Positions 38,202 through 51,858 of a DNA stretch of 64,000 nt are shown piece after piece. The translations under genes and the position numbers were made by a program. Source of the stretch: Paramecium octaurelia (Eukaryota > Ciliophora > Oligohymenophorea > Peniculida > Parameciidae); contig CAJJDP010000095.1 of NCBI GenBank assembly GCA_905182995.1, forward strand, positions 248,001 to 312,000. The letters run 5' to 3'. How positions within the stretch are numbered: position 1 is the first letter of the stretch; every line of letters starts with the position of its first letter. Below the pieces are notes generated by a model, which was not told the origin of the DNA, did no database searches, and saw only the letters and a list, made by a program, of their open reading frames with translations.

Positions 38202-39674
38202 TCATTATTAATATATATGCATATCACTTCTCACAATCATCTTATTCACATTCTCAATATCAATTCTTTAATGATCAGAATCACAATTTATACTGTACCA
38301 CTTTCGCTCCCTGTTTTTTAAAACCTCTCTTACTGCTAAAGGTGCCAATTAACCTCCATTCTCTCCAATATCTCCTGAATTATATTTGAATCCTATTTCC
38401 TCCTTAGGGAATACCAATGGAATATAATCATTCACTTATATTCTCTTATAAATTGGATCCAATTCTATGAGAGATCCTCCTAGTTTCACACCAGCCTGAT
38501 ATAAAAAATCTGGAGTGTTTTTCATAAAACTTTGATAGATTTTGAGCTTGTTAATATCGAATGTAAATGATTTGGCTATATCAAGAGACTTCTTATAGTA
38601 TTTCAAAGCAGTCTCTATATTATCTTATGCTATTTACTGTCTCTCTTATTAATAATACAAAAGATCTTTTTATTCTTTTATTTTGTAGGCTAAGTTTTAA
38701 GCATCTTGAATTCCTGTGTTCATTCCAAATCCACCAGCAGGAGGCATTCCATGACATGCATCTCCAACTAGAACACAATTATTCATATAATATTATTCTG
38801 CGTAGACAGCACCCATTCTCCAAAAACCAACAGACTTTATTTCGATATCATTTACTTAATTAAGTAATGTTTTATTTATAAGATTTTTAATTAATACATG
38901 ATCTTACTTAATGTGTTAAACTTATTATATGTCTGTTTATCCAGTCAATAGATCTAGTGGTATTTGAATGGCAAAGGTGCCATCTTCAATTCTATGTTTG
39001 ATTATGACTGCTGTAATATCTGAATTATATATGAATGACAACATTGAGTTGTATTATTCCAGTCTATTTACTAATTACTTGGATGTGAAGTGAATATTTA
39101 AAAATCTTTAAAGATCTCGATTGCCTATCAATTTGATTTTTAGATAATCCCTAACAAATCCATTCAATCCATCACATCCATATAGGTAATCACATGTTAT
39201 ATTATCATTAACTTTGATAATTTTATCCTTGAATTCAATTTTCTTAATTTCTGTGTTTAATTAAATTTTATCTCTTATCCCCTATTAGACATGTTAGACA
39301 AATAGACTTTATGGTAAATGAGCATAACTGGTATATGAATATTGTTTATAATCTATTAATTAACGTGTACTATTCAATGGTTATTCTCCAATTCTACGCA
39401 AATAAACATAATTAGAGAAATGTTGGATATTTTCTAATGGTAATTGGATGTTTAATTCATCTAGAATCTACATATCAACTAGATAGTAGTACTTCCATTG
39501 TTCTCATATTTAGATAATGAGCTGATGGATGTGCAGATAAAAAGGATTGCTTTTCGAATATTTGAAAAGGAATGTTAAATCTCTTAAAATAATGTCCCAA
39601 AATGAGACCAACTCTATAAAGTTTATAATGTATTACGGTCCAGCACCAACAATCAAATGAGGAATATGCACCAT
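38202..39674 (-). CDS. FAD-dependent monooxygenase, PHBH fold (474 aa)
   Basis: The Rossmann dinucleotide motif is at the start (HLIVGAGPVGLILG). The mid-chain DG motif is YLYGCDGLNGFVRDYL, and the second FAD motif, around residue 287, is GDACHGMPPAGGFGMNTG followed by QDAQNLAYKI. These three are the signature of group A flavin hydroxylases (phenol/aromatic-ring and ubiquinone-type). The N-terminus begins almost directly at the beta strand. The ~130 residues after the last motif could be the thioredoxin-like or C-terminal cap found in phenol hydroxylases, shortened. Introns: 39614..39636 and 39468..39492. Substrate unknown. Immediately upstream lies a PHF5A relic. Confidence 0.88.
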
Positions 39675-39697
39675 GTTTATAATATATTATTAATAAT

Positions 39698-39901
39698 CAT
39701 CTATATTTAAATCCGTATTTCTTATTATCATAAATCAAATCTGTTTTAGCCAATCCCAAATTCACTATTTTTGGACACCCATCTCTATCTGACATACGAA
39801 TCACATATCATGCATTGGTAATCGCATTTCTCACATAATCTACCAATTGCAATACCTGAATATTTATGATACATGATCAAATCGGATGATGCTTTGCCTT
39901 T
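39698..39901 (-). pseudogene. PHF5A: PHF5A/Rds3 (SF3b14b) pseudogene with internal deletion
   Basis: Reading the minus strand from 39901: an initial AAG where ATG is expected, then AKHHP, then a one-base frame slip, then [20 protein letters not shown] and MICDSYVR. These match the start of the highly conserved splicing protein PHF5A. At about 39786 the sequence jumps to [20 protein letters not shown] and KKYGFKYR followed by TGA, the end of the same protein. About 40 residues of the zinc-knuckle core between CDSYVR and DRDGCP are missing. Start loss, frameshift and deletion make it nonfunctional. It lies 28 bp downstream of the WD gene and 23 bp upstream of the FAD monooxygenase ATG. Confidence 0.88.
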
Positions 39902-39928
39902 AGTTATTTAATATTTATAAGTATATAT

Positions 39929-41686
39929 TCATTTCTATGTAATCCAAATCTTTACCTTCTTGTCTGCTGAACAACTAATTAAGTATGTACTGAATTGCAA
40001 ATCAGTGATCTGATCATTATGAGCATCTAATTCAATAAGAGATTCAATCAACACTGTAACTTTCCACTTCTAGATTTCTAATAATTCATTAGATAATTAC
40101 TTCCTGACACATCCCCCGTATAAAATGTATCTAGTTCTTTCCCTTCTACAGATGCTGTAAATGGACTTCTATGTTTTATCGTAGTAACCAATTGTAATGC
40201 ACTATCCCATAGCCTAATCACTCCATCAGTTCCAATTGTAATAACTCTGCTGTCATGCATTGGTATTATGCCAACTACTTCATTGTTACTTGATTGTATT
40301 ACATTGTCAACATGAAACACATTCCCTAATTTCCATTAATAGAGTCTTCCCCCTAAATCTGCTGAAAATAGTTTATTCTCAAATATTGCAAAACTACAAC
40401 AATCATATTTGTGCATGTAAACTTGCGGAGTCAAATTGATAAATAAGTATTCAATTGGTTAATCAGCTATTATTTGTTATTTCAATTTATAAACAATTAA
40501 TTGAGTTTAAACTAAAATCAAGAATAGATCATTGATCAAACCAATCTTATTAATCACTCCAATATTAGGTGTTATAAACTCACCTTTGGGTATCCACTTA
40601 TCCTTCCTCTTCTCGTACATCAACACTTATGTCTAAGTTAACAATGCTATAAGACTTTGGGTTATTTCAACTACTTATTTTATGTTTTAATTATTGCCCA
40701 ATTATTAAATTAATTTCAAACTAGGATACTCAAAAAAAGAAACTATTTTTGAACATGAAACAATTTATCCATTCTTCATTCTTATACATGATATCACATA
40801 ACTTAAATGATCAATTACTCCGTACAATTAAAAACTTTCTGTTTTCTCAAATTATAATTAAGAATTATCAAATTTAGTTGGCCTTGCAAGTAATGAAGTG
40901 TAATCAATTGATTAAACATACTCCTATTATTTATCTGGATATAAACTATCCACAAATTCTTAGTATGTTCCATATGGCTTGGATATGTGATACTCCTTTG
41001 GATTTGATAGATGAATTGCACTTTGAAACAATCTATCTTCACTTGATTTAAGAGTATTCTCTAATTTTAATGCATTTTCTAACTTGATCTACTATTGATC
41101 TAACTAATACTAATTTCCTATATAGAATAACCCATCTAAAACTGTTTTAACTTAATTAATTTATTCTCTCACTTTAGTAACTATTCTAATTTTATCTTTT
41201 TCATATTTATTAATTACATCTTAAGATCCCTATTACAATATTGGCAATACTAATTATAATCCTTCTTCGTACACCTTACCATCCTTCATCATTTCAATAT
41301 GATCAATGATATTCTTTAATTATTTGCTATGTATCCATTGATTATCAATAAGTGAAATCAATTTCTATTCCCTCTAATTAAGAATCTGATTAGTCTTATC
41401 TTTTAAGTATTAAAATTCTTTTTTAATGTGCTAGATTATGTCTTCCTTGAAATAAATTCGTTTCAATCTTTCAACTTCTGATCTTGGTTAATAGATATAA
41501 GTACCTTTGAAATTCGTATAACATCCTATCAACAAACTTCGAAAGGGGAGTTACATTTGTATCGACATGGCCAATATGCTGTTAGTTAACGCACGAATTA
41601 CATGCCAACTTATATTTGCAATCAAGTTTATTGCAAATATGAGTGGTTTGTGAATTATGTTAATAACAATTCATTAAATTGTGCAT
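39929..41686 (-). CDS. Zinc finger, coiled-coil and WD-repeat protein (570 aa)
   Basis: The first 50 residues hold a Cys/His cluster (HICNKLDCKYKLACNSC then HIGH) like a B-box-type finger. Residues ~60-230 are a helical coiled coil. The rest looks like a beta-propeller with WD-type signatures: SRVITIGTDGVIRLWDS and LISCSADKKVKIWIT just before the stop. That order (B-box-like finger, coil, propeller) is common among ciliate proteins and resembles the TRIM layout without a RING. Introns: 41483..41504 and 40078..40100. The chain ends abruptly after the last WD strand. Likely a protein-interaction scaffold; partner unknown. Confidence 0.8.
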
Positions 41687-41745
41687 ATTAATTATTATTA
41701 ATAATAAATATATCGTTTTATGAGAAAGAGATTTCATTTGAATAA

Positions 41746-44700
41746 ATGGTACCATTCATTGTATTATTGCCTCTTGTTGATAAGTAAGAAAGAAAATAAC
41801 GTGTTATAGTCTCTTGGTATAAGGTGTCCTACCTTTCAATTATAAATTGGATCTTCTATTGTATATTCACATATTATTTGGGATACAAATGTAAAATTAT
41901 ATTATATTTTTTACTAGTTTTTAGTGAGGAGATACTTAAATAGTTCAAGTTAATAATGAAATGCCACCTTATAATCTCATTGACAATAAGTGTATATTTT
42001 GTAATAGGATTGTTTCTTAGTTTATTAAATAGTGAAATGCAATTGGTAATGATAGAAAGGTTGAATTTCAACAGTGAAATCTACATATTTGGATATGAGA
42101 GTGTATTTGCTTTGATGCTATGTTAATTATTATTGTATTTGGCAATGGTAGTATTTTTATTGTTTATCTATTGGAATGCTCAGATGCCATAATACGAGTA
42201 CGTAGAACAGAATGAGAATTACACATTCCAATAGAGAAAGACTAGTTATTTGAGATAATAGAGTATAATGGATTATATAATAATGCTGATAATAGTTTAG
42301 TTGTGTTTGAATGATGGATTGATTACATTGTTTTTGGTTCTATGTATGCTAGTGTGGTTGGCAATTCACTTTCACATTTTGAATAAAAGAAGTCGATTTC
42401 GATATTGTCAAATAGTGATCAAGAGTATCATAGTATGTTCATTTGTGGCATTGCTGATGTTAATTCTATCAGGATAATAGAACTATAGTTTCAGCACTTT
42501 AAATGGAACTCTGAACATTTATAGAATATTCAGGATATTCGGAATTTTGATAATGACTACCATCTTAATATTGAGTATGAGAGCATACCACTATTAGATG
42601 ATAATAGGAGATGAAGAGGAAATCGAGGATTTAGAAAAGGAAATCTAGAAGGATATGAGATTAAAGATTTCATCAGTAGAAATACTTTTAGGAGAGAATT
42701 ACTTTGGAGTTATTATGATATTGAGTGTATTTTGGATATCAAAATAATTTAGTATATTGAGAGGATTAGTTTATTTAATTCTATTGGTTGGATAATTAAA
42801 GAGGAAACACTATAAAGCGACAAGACGTTGGTAGTGTGCAATTGCCATATTGTATTTAGCATTTGCTTAGTTTTTCTTATTGAAATTGTTTAATATCCCC
42901 TAATTTAAGGTGAGTGCGTACTTTTAGTATTTGGGAGTGTATGAGTAACCACAATTCAATCCAAATGAATTATTTGCAATTTGGAATTACTTCTATAATA
43001 GGTTCAACATTATAATGATTGACTTATTCTACATTCTAATTGTCAGTTGGCTTGTCTATTCATAATAGACAATTGATGATAGAAGACGTTAAAAGAAGAT
43101 CAATGATTTGGATAGTAAAGATCGTCCTAATAGAGAATAGAAACCAAGTTGTTGGAGTAATTTCAAATCTAATTTATCGAGTTTCAGTTATCAAATATAA
43201 AAGAGTTTCTTAATCCACTTTGATGAAATAGTCATTATATATTGTTTGATTACTGCTTTAAGTCATGCAGACATATTTAGAGGAGTGTTTTTGATATTCT
43301 TTATACTTTATGCTTTTGCTTAACTAGAAAGACGAAGGAAGTTTATGAGAAATCATTTAAGCATTGGTTACATTATATTGTTCATATTATACTCTATGCA
43401 ATTGATGTTTTTAGGATCATTACAAACACTCAATTTTATATTTAAATTTGGTGGTTTGGATGAAGTAACTTAACAATTCAAATTCTCTTTCTATTTTATC
43501 TACAAATACTATGATATAATTATTGGATGTGTCTTATTAACATTTTAGATTTAAGTAATCCAAAAAAGTGACCATTACTAAGAATATAAGAAGAAATTGA
43601 ATGATTACAATCTAGATTATTTAAGGTAAATATTGCAAACTAATGGATTGATTTTCTGTTAAATCATTGCTTTGATAGTGGCCTTTATTCCACCTGCCAA
43701 TTTACTGTCACTTATATTCATCTTCTTTTTCTAATTGTTTCTCTATTTGTATTATATACATGGATAACTAAATATCATTATGGACAGATTATATCAATAT
43801 TGGCCACTCATGATCACTCTAACATTGATAATTCTGATTGTCAGATACACATACACAATTAAATTCTTTTACTATTTTGTAGAATTGTACTTCTAATAAC
43901 CCACTCTTTTAAGTGATTTTGGATTGGATCCAAATTTTAACACTCTCAAATTAGCAGGAACTGGCATTGCATTGTTAGTCTTATGTGCCTATAAGCGAGC
44001 TTATTTGGCACCATTAATAGAATAATAGAAATAGCAGAAATAGATCTACAAAAAAGACACTCTTGCATATTACATTTATTGCATTCATATCAAACTATGT
44101 GTGTACAGTGTTTATCATATACAAAAAGTGGCTTTCATGTTTTCATTCTTCATATCAGTCTACTAATAAAGTTACATAGGCTTCATATTCGGCATTATGA
44201 TTTTCTTAATCATGCTCAATGAAATGAATAACAACTGGTAAAACACATCTATACCTTTTTTGGTTATCATATTTGTTCAGATTCTCATATAATATATATT
44301 CCAAGCAGAATTACTCAGAAATGCTTAGGGTTAGGAAACTATCTCCTGGATTGGAATTGAGAACTAATATCAGAACAAGTATTGGTATTTGCTCATTATG
44401 TTTCATCTGTCAGAGATGCTCTAGGTTCTGAATGTAATGTTTAAATAATAAGTAAATGATTATCTTTAATTGTTCCTTATATCTACAGACAGAGAAATCA
44501 GTAATCTTAATTTACTTTAACAGTTATTACATTCATTATAAGAAAATATTATATAAGAGTAGAATAGCCTTGAATCAGATGCCTCCTAATAATAGCAAAT
44601 AGAAATGTAAGCAAGAGATGAAAAGTCACAAGAATCTATTTTTTATGATGAATTGGACGAACAAAATGAAAGGTTTGCAAAGATTTAAAGTTACTACATT

Positions 44701-47700
44701 CTTAAATCAAGTATGCAATAGGAATAGTTTTATTATAGAGTCTATCCCTTTTATAGAGCACTGAAATTTCATTAATCAGTTGATAATCTCTTTACTTAGA
44801 TTGGATTGGAAGTATGTTTATTCTTTATTGTCATTACTGCATATTATCAACGGAATTTCTTTTCCGTTTTCTACATTGTAGTTGCTAGTGCATTTGCCAA
44901 TAAATCATACTTATTAGATAGACATTCTAAATTAGGTATTTTTGGATAAGCCTGGGGAGCATTATGTATATTATAAATGTTGGAAGTTATAAGAAAGTAT
45001 GCTACATTGTAATGGACTCCTCCATCATGGGATGTTCGAAAACCATGGTGGTATTTTAGTTACTCTTGCGATCCTAGAGGAAAGGAGTCTTTTAATAACG
45101 ATGATCCTGATGATTCAACTAGTGATTTCATGAAATGCCAAACCGATTGGAATTATTGGTTATCTTTATAAGGATATACGAATTGGGATTTATGGATCAA
45201 TTTTATTGCTTTACTCATCTCCTTATGTTATTATAGACATTTCAAGACTGTTTAAAGAAGACAATAAGAATAGGAGATTCAGGATCACTTACATCCTGAG
45301 ATAGAATAGATTTAAGCAAATGTGATGGATAAAAATGATTTCACTTATGAAGAAAACAGAACTAAAATTACAGATTTCATAAAGTTTTTCATCTTTTGTT
45401 ATTTCTATAAATTCGCTTTGATTATATTTTTATTGATAGGAATGTCATCGGATATCCAATCTTATACAGAAGTGATCTCTTGTATCTATTTCTTTTTGGC
45501 AATCAATCTATTGTATATGAGTGAGAAATTAGAGAAGGACAGAAATATAATTTGGGGTAAGTTAATATTATTTAACACAATTGTAATGATAGCAATGTCA
45601 TTATATTAAGCCCCTTTTATCAAATGTCCAATCATCTACGAAAATGATAGGTATTATTACGATAATGTGGAATGTGTACAGATTCAACTTAACAATCATT
45701 ATTACAATAGTGATTTCTTTATCTTCTTATAAGATGAGTTTTAATTGTTGGCAAAACAAACTAATGATGTATTTAAGAAGTATGAAGGAGTATCCACTTT
45801 AGATGTGATTTACATGTTCTTATCTCATCTCTTAGGTTTGAATAAAACTTTAGAGTATTAAATTTATTGTTAACATTAGTTTCCGATTTGGTTTCTGTAA
45901 GGAGACCTTGATGGCATTCTTCTTTTTGCTTGGTCTATTACAAAGGAATATTTGGGCACATCCTTATATGAAATAATATGTAGATCCATATTTGCAGAGA
46001 CAATAATAGAAATAAAAGATAAGTGCAATATAATTAGTAGAGGGAATACATTTAAAAAGAATTTGGGATTTCAAGTACGTTTAAGCATAAAAATAAGTGC
46101 ATGAGAGTCTACAATAGAGAGTGTAAAATAGAGTTGAAAAATGGGATAATTTCTTTTAGTTTGATGATAATAAAAGTTTGAAAAAGAAGAGTTTCTTTTA
46201 TTTGACTCCGAGGAGAGAAGAATAATTTTAGATCATCTAATTCACTGAAGAACGATCAGAGGACAATTAATAACATACAAGTTTTGATTCTGAAAAGTTT
46301 TAAGGATTCAAAGGGGAACCAAAGAAATTGATCAAAGCTGAAAGGATTACTCAATAAAATAAAGCACCAGTAATACATTTGTATGATGCCTGTTGTATTG
46401 TTAAAAATTCTATTAATAAAAAAGATTTGAGATTGAGATTAAAGAAATTGATGTTATTGGAAGAAAAACGATAATTGGAGAAAGTATATTTGAATGATAG
46501 AATAGGATTAACAAATTATCATGTTGGAGTAATTGATGAAATTGATAGAAAAATTATACAAGTTGAAAATGAAATAGCTTAGTTATTTAAGGTATAATAA
46601 TTAAGGAAATCTATATCTATGAGAGATATTAAAATGATACCATTTGAAGAATTCAAAGAGGATCGTAAGTCCTTTGAAATGCTTAGTGAAAGAGATGAAA
46701 GACAATAATAAATATCCGAAGAAGAAAGTGCTAAAGATTTTAAGAAACCTGAAGAAGAAGAATAATCAGATGATGAAAATTCAATTGTTTAACCATAGAA
46801 GTCATTCTCAGAAAAGTTGAAAGATCTAATCATCTATATACTTACTCATGACACCTACATTCGAGAACAAGAGTAATAATAAAATGAAATAGACAAAAAG
46901 AAATTGTCAGTCCTAATATTTGTTTTTGTTGCACATTACTTTCAAGTAGTTTGTGTTTTACTGATGGTTGTTAATGCTTGTTTCAATGCCAATATAATAG
47001 CATTATTCTATCCATTTTCAGCCTTCCTTTATGGTTTATTAGAGAATCCCGTTCCCTCTAGAAGGTATTGGAACTTCTTACTCATTTATACCATTATAAT
47101 AATTTCATTGAAATTTATCTATTAGATGCCCATCTTCTGTGATTCCCCACCCTATAGATTTATAGGATTCTCTTAAGAAGAAGCATGTGAACCTAGAGTA
47201 ACTACTTAATAAGAGAAAATCACAAGAATAGACTATGTTATTGGTATCAGAAAATATTAAGGAGCTGAAACATTCATGAATGCTATTTGGATTGAATTAC
47301 TATTATTTATTGCATTTTTGATCTAAAGGTATTTGTTGCAATCATAGGGAATCTGGGATTACATGAAATTATCATTAGATTAATATTTCATACCTTAATT
47401 CTAATAACAAGTAGAAGATTAATCAAGTGAACATCAATAGGAATCTAGTTCCAAGGAATCTGAACAAGAAAGTGATGATTTCTCAGAAAATCATTAGGTT
47501 TAAGAATAATAAAAAGAACAATAGACAATAATGATATCAATCTAAGATACCTGTACATCTGTGTGGTAGTAAATAGTCAAGTACTATTATCGTTTATTCC
47601 CTCATGCTTTATCCACTATCTACATTCAAAGAAAATATGATCCGGAAACTAAAAAGATGATCATAAAAGATGGAGTAGTTTTGCCAGAACAGATTAAAGT

Positions 47701-49527
47701 GGGTAGAGATTTTTATGCACCAGGATTTATCATTTGTTTAATTATCTTAGTTTATTTCCTATTATTCTACCCAAATATCATAGCCAAAAGAAGTTATGCT
47801 CACATCACTCAAGGATAAAGTCAAAGATTTTCATCCGAAGTCATTTTTGTACTTTTAGTTGTCATTGCAATCATAATTACAGATAGAGCTTTATTTATTA
47901 TGAGGAAAGTGACTAAGGATCCAAGAAACGATAAATAAAATTAGAGTGGTAATGATATTCAGAAATATACTTTGATGATTAAAGTAGCCATTCATTTCAT
48001 TTTAATAATTGTTGTTCATTATTACTTCTTTTTTGTTATACCTTAAAAGACTAATAAAAGTATTATTACTATATTATATTTTAGGATTCTAAGAGTCATA
48101 CTATCTAATATTTGCATACATTCTAGTTTGTATATATTTTATGATTTCATCTGTGCAAATTAGATATGGATATCCTATATAGAAGTACACTTAGATATTT
48201 ACTAATTCTCACAAACCAGCCAATTCAATGGCATTTAAAATATATAGAATGATTCCCTTCTTATACGAATTGAGAGTTATTATTGATTGGACATTTACTA
48301 CCACAGCTTTGGATCTGATTTAATGGTTTAGACTTGAGGATATCTTTGCTAATCTATACATTTGTTAGGCATATCAGGATTCTCGTATTGAAAATCATAA
48401 ATTAGGAGATCCAAGATCATCATCTGACAAATGTTTAAATGGATGTCTCTATTCTATGTTTATTGTTTTTATTATCATCTTACCAATTCTGATTTTTAGT
48501 ACATTAAATCCAGCGGTAGAAATCAATAATATCACAAATGGCAAATTTAGTATTAAGGCTGCTTTCTTTGGTTCAGATGATAAGTTATTCTTTACATTAT
48601 TTTAAGTAAATGATTTAGAATTATTGGATATACCGAATGAATAATTTAAGAAAATATAAAAGATCTATGGTGAAATTGAAACATCATGGTAAGAAAGAAT
48701 GCAAAAAGTTAGAATCAAGAGATTCAGTGATCTTGAATGGAATCTTCCAGAAAATTATAGAGATCAAATTAGAAATATGATAAAATCATAATAATATTAA
48801 GTAGAGATCCAATGTGAATGGGTATTTTAGAAGAGTGATAGTTAAGGTGGGGCAAAATCATTCACAGGTCAATCTATCGTATAGGCACCTGACACTTTTG
48901 TTAATAATTTTGGTAAGATCTTAGCTCCAAGAGCACCAGATGCAGTATTTGATATTAAGGAATTAGTTCCAAAATTCTTATATGTAGGAGAGTCTGCCGA
49001 AACTCAAGCATTGCGATTGGAACCAGTTAATATAAGGGAACAAATCAGTTATTACCAAGATATTCGTTTGATTCACAAAAAGACAAGTGATTTTGTGTTC
49101 TTTGAGTTGGTACCAAATGATGATTCAACAGATTTGAAGTAGATAGGAGGTATATTTCTATTATTATCATATAGCATCATCATAAAATAGAGTTGAATTC
49201 TTTGTATTAAATGAATTAGCATTTGGTAGTTTGATTGGAGCATTGTCTACAAATATGTCAATAATAAGTATATATGCAACATTTGTGTTGACAATCGGCA
49301 GGTTTTTGAGATTTGCATATGACAAAATAAGTACAAGAGTGATGTTTGAGGAGATGCCGGAAACATATGAATTATTTGATTTGTGTTAAAGCATTTACAT
49401 AGCAAGAGTGGACGGAGATTTCATTAAGGAGGAAATATTTTATGAATTGCTGATTAGGATATATAGAAGTCCGGAGATACTATTTAAGATGACAGGTGCT
49501 TCAATTTACGATAGATAAAAGAAATGA
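41746..49527 (+). CDS. PIEZO: Piezo-type mechanosensitive ion channel (2562 aa)
   Basis: A very long chain with dozens of hydrophobic helices in repeated groups. The C-terminal third has Piezo landmarks: ISSVQIRYGYPIQKY (latch/anchor entry), FLYELRVIIDWTFTTTALDL, WFRLEDIFANLYI, the extracellular cap, and the ending VMFEEMPETYELFDLC / YRSPEILFKMTG, equal to the beam-pore end of animal Piezo. Length matches (~2500). Four introns: 45836..45855, 45879..45901, 48060..48084 and 49150..49174. The first two flank a 23-nt exon; the second has a GTTTCC donor and is the least certain join. The start at 41746 is the first in-frame ATG and adds a hydrophobic segment before 41956. Likely a Ca-permeable touch channel. 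Confidence 0.93.
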
Positions 49528-49563
49528 TTCTAATTAATATATATATTTATTTGATAATTAAAT

Positions 49564-51813
49564 ATGAGTTCTGGAAGTGAGAAGCTGGATTAGGTACATC
49601 AACATCACTTGATGGCACCTTTGAAACCTTTCTTTCCCAATTAGAATATGGAAGACAAGAGAATCAGAACTGCAGCCAGAGAGTTTCATGATTTTCTGAA
49701 GGAAGCAATAGATGAAGAACATTAACACCTATTGAATGCAGATCAATCTATAATAAATGATGAGATAGTCAAAATGACATTGCCAGAAACTAAAGCTGAA
49801 ATCAAAGAATTAATTTATGAATTAAAACGAATCCAAAATGAAGAAGAATAGCTGTTATTGCATTTTATAGGATAAGCTAAACAACTCGATAATAATGATA
49901 AAACGACTCCAAAAAGATTAAAGGATTATTTTGAAGGATTCTATTATGAAGTTATGATAAGAAGTAGTGACAAAAAGAAATTATATGAAAAAGTCTTGTT
50001 GCGAGAAGAATAATTGTAAATATCACTTAAATATCAAGACAGAAGCATTTATCCTAATTGGAAATTAATATGAGTAAAATTGAAAAGAATTATGAATCTA
50101 TCAAAAAGTGGCATGAAATTAGATCCTTAAGACAGACTGGGTATGTCATTTCATCTATTTTAATAGGAGATTTAAAAACAGTACAACTAAAATACAGAAA
50201 ATACAAATTCCAAATAATGTTTCAGTCTAAGCTTTGAGTTAAGATTTTCTCACAAAAAACGTAAATATACAACAACAAGAATAATCTGTATTGCATGAAG
50301 ATGTCATGACCAAACCAAATGCAATCACTTCAGGATACAATCTGGAGTATAAACCTATTCAATATAAGGAAATATAGTCAGATTTGAAAGAAATTGAAAT
50401 CGATGAAACAAGTGTCTATGATTGGATTGTCGATATTGATTTAATCACTACTATTGCTAAGAATGGATGGAAAGTATATTTGTCAAAGAAGTTTGCAGAT
50501 GCACAAGTCAAATAAGAGTCTGAAATACCTAATTATGGATTTACTAAATAGTAACACAAAGCTTAATGGGAAGGTGCAGCTGTTGCAGTTGTTGGGTTAT
50601 ATGATAAAGGAAAAACCTTTGTACTAAATAATCTTACATCCTCAAATTTGCCTTCGGGGAAGAAAGTAACTACTAAAGGAGTCTCATTTAAGCATGTGAA
50701 TGTTGATTCAGGTACATAATTGATACTTGTTGATACTGCAGGTAGTTATTCACCTGTTAAAATTACAAATGAATTAAGCATTGTTGAAAAAGAAGCCACT
50801 GAAATGTTTATCACTGACTTAGTTTTTGAGATTTCAGATTATTTCATTTGTGTAGTCAATGATTTCACTAGTCTTGACTAAAGATATTTGGATAGATTGA
50901 GTAGAAATCTATAGAACTCTCCGAATAAAACATTTAGAGAAATTATTGTTATACACAATCTTAAAGAAGTAGAATCACCTGAAATCTTAGAACATGTTTG
51001 GAGTACTCAAGTTACTCAAATCTATTAGAATGGATCAATCTAAAGAACTAAAGTTGCATCAATTAATCCTATCAATCACCAATTGTAAGAAAAACATGTC
51101 TTGTGGTTCAAAACTGAATTTACTAGACATGTTTGTTTAGTTAATGATGACTCATATCTAGGAATGTCAATTAACCCTTGGGTTTTTTCATTGTTGAGGT
51201 ATTGGTTAAAAGCAGTATTTGTTCCTGTTAATAGATAATTCTCTGTTGTAGATAGCATCATTCAATTTAGTAAGGTATTCATTTATTCATCAATTCATTT
51301 TAGACTAAATTGTCATCTTATTTCAGAACAATACTTACACTTCAGATTTAAGATACTGATGACTTTTTAGTTAAAACTATTGTTACTTAATAAGAAGTAT
51401 AGGATAGCAATGTCAGAATACCTTAGGTCTCTATTGATTCAAGTGGCTTGATAATGACCAGACCTGACAGTTTCTTACCTAATACTGATATTATTGCTAC
51501 TGATTAATACATTATTTATATGGATGTGCCTGGATTAACCAAAAATGAAATCCTTGTGTATCGTCAAAATGTTGTAACAATTATTAAAGGAATACGTAGG
51601 AGACCTTATGATGTAATTCATTTTTTTTAATTTTTTAAGTCTGAGAAACTAGAACGTAGTGAACGTAAGTATGGTGAGTTTGCTTTGTCATTCAAAATTC
51701 CGGAGATCTATGAAAGAAAATGGAGTACTTTTACGGTTGAAAATGGAGTGCTGACAATTGTATATGAAAAAGATAAAGATGATTAAATTGTCAGATAAAA
51801 GAAACAAGAGTGA
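49564..51813 (+). CDS. Coiled-coil / GTPase / HSP20 fusion protein (714 aa)
   Basis: Residues 1-190 form a helical coiled coil (e.g. IKELIYELKRIQNEEEQLL). A GTPase-like domain follows: P-loop GLYDKGKT (G1), GVSF with a Thr in the G2 region, DTAG (G3), and a later VIHNLKEVE. The C-terminal ~100 residues are an alpha-crystallin (HSP20) domain: YIIYMDVPGLTKNEILVYR, then RKYGEFALSFKIP and TFTVENGVLTIVYEK. Introns: 50016..50038, 50141..50166, 51275..51303 and 51613..51639. The first resolves an apparent ATGA stop/start at 50070-50073 that would otherwise split the gene. A canonical N/TKxD (G4) motif is not obvious. Chaperone-linked GTPase function is inference. Confidence 0.85.
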
Positions 51814-51858
51814 TTTGATATATTATATTAATATATATATATAGATATGATAATTTTG

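Noticed and set aside
50070..50073. Apparent overlapping stop/start (ATGA) between a coiled-coil gene and a GTPase gene
   Set aside because: A 23-nt intron at 50016..50038 joins both in one frame and removes the stop, so it is a single gene.
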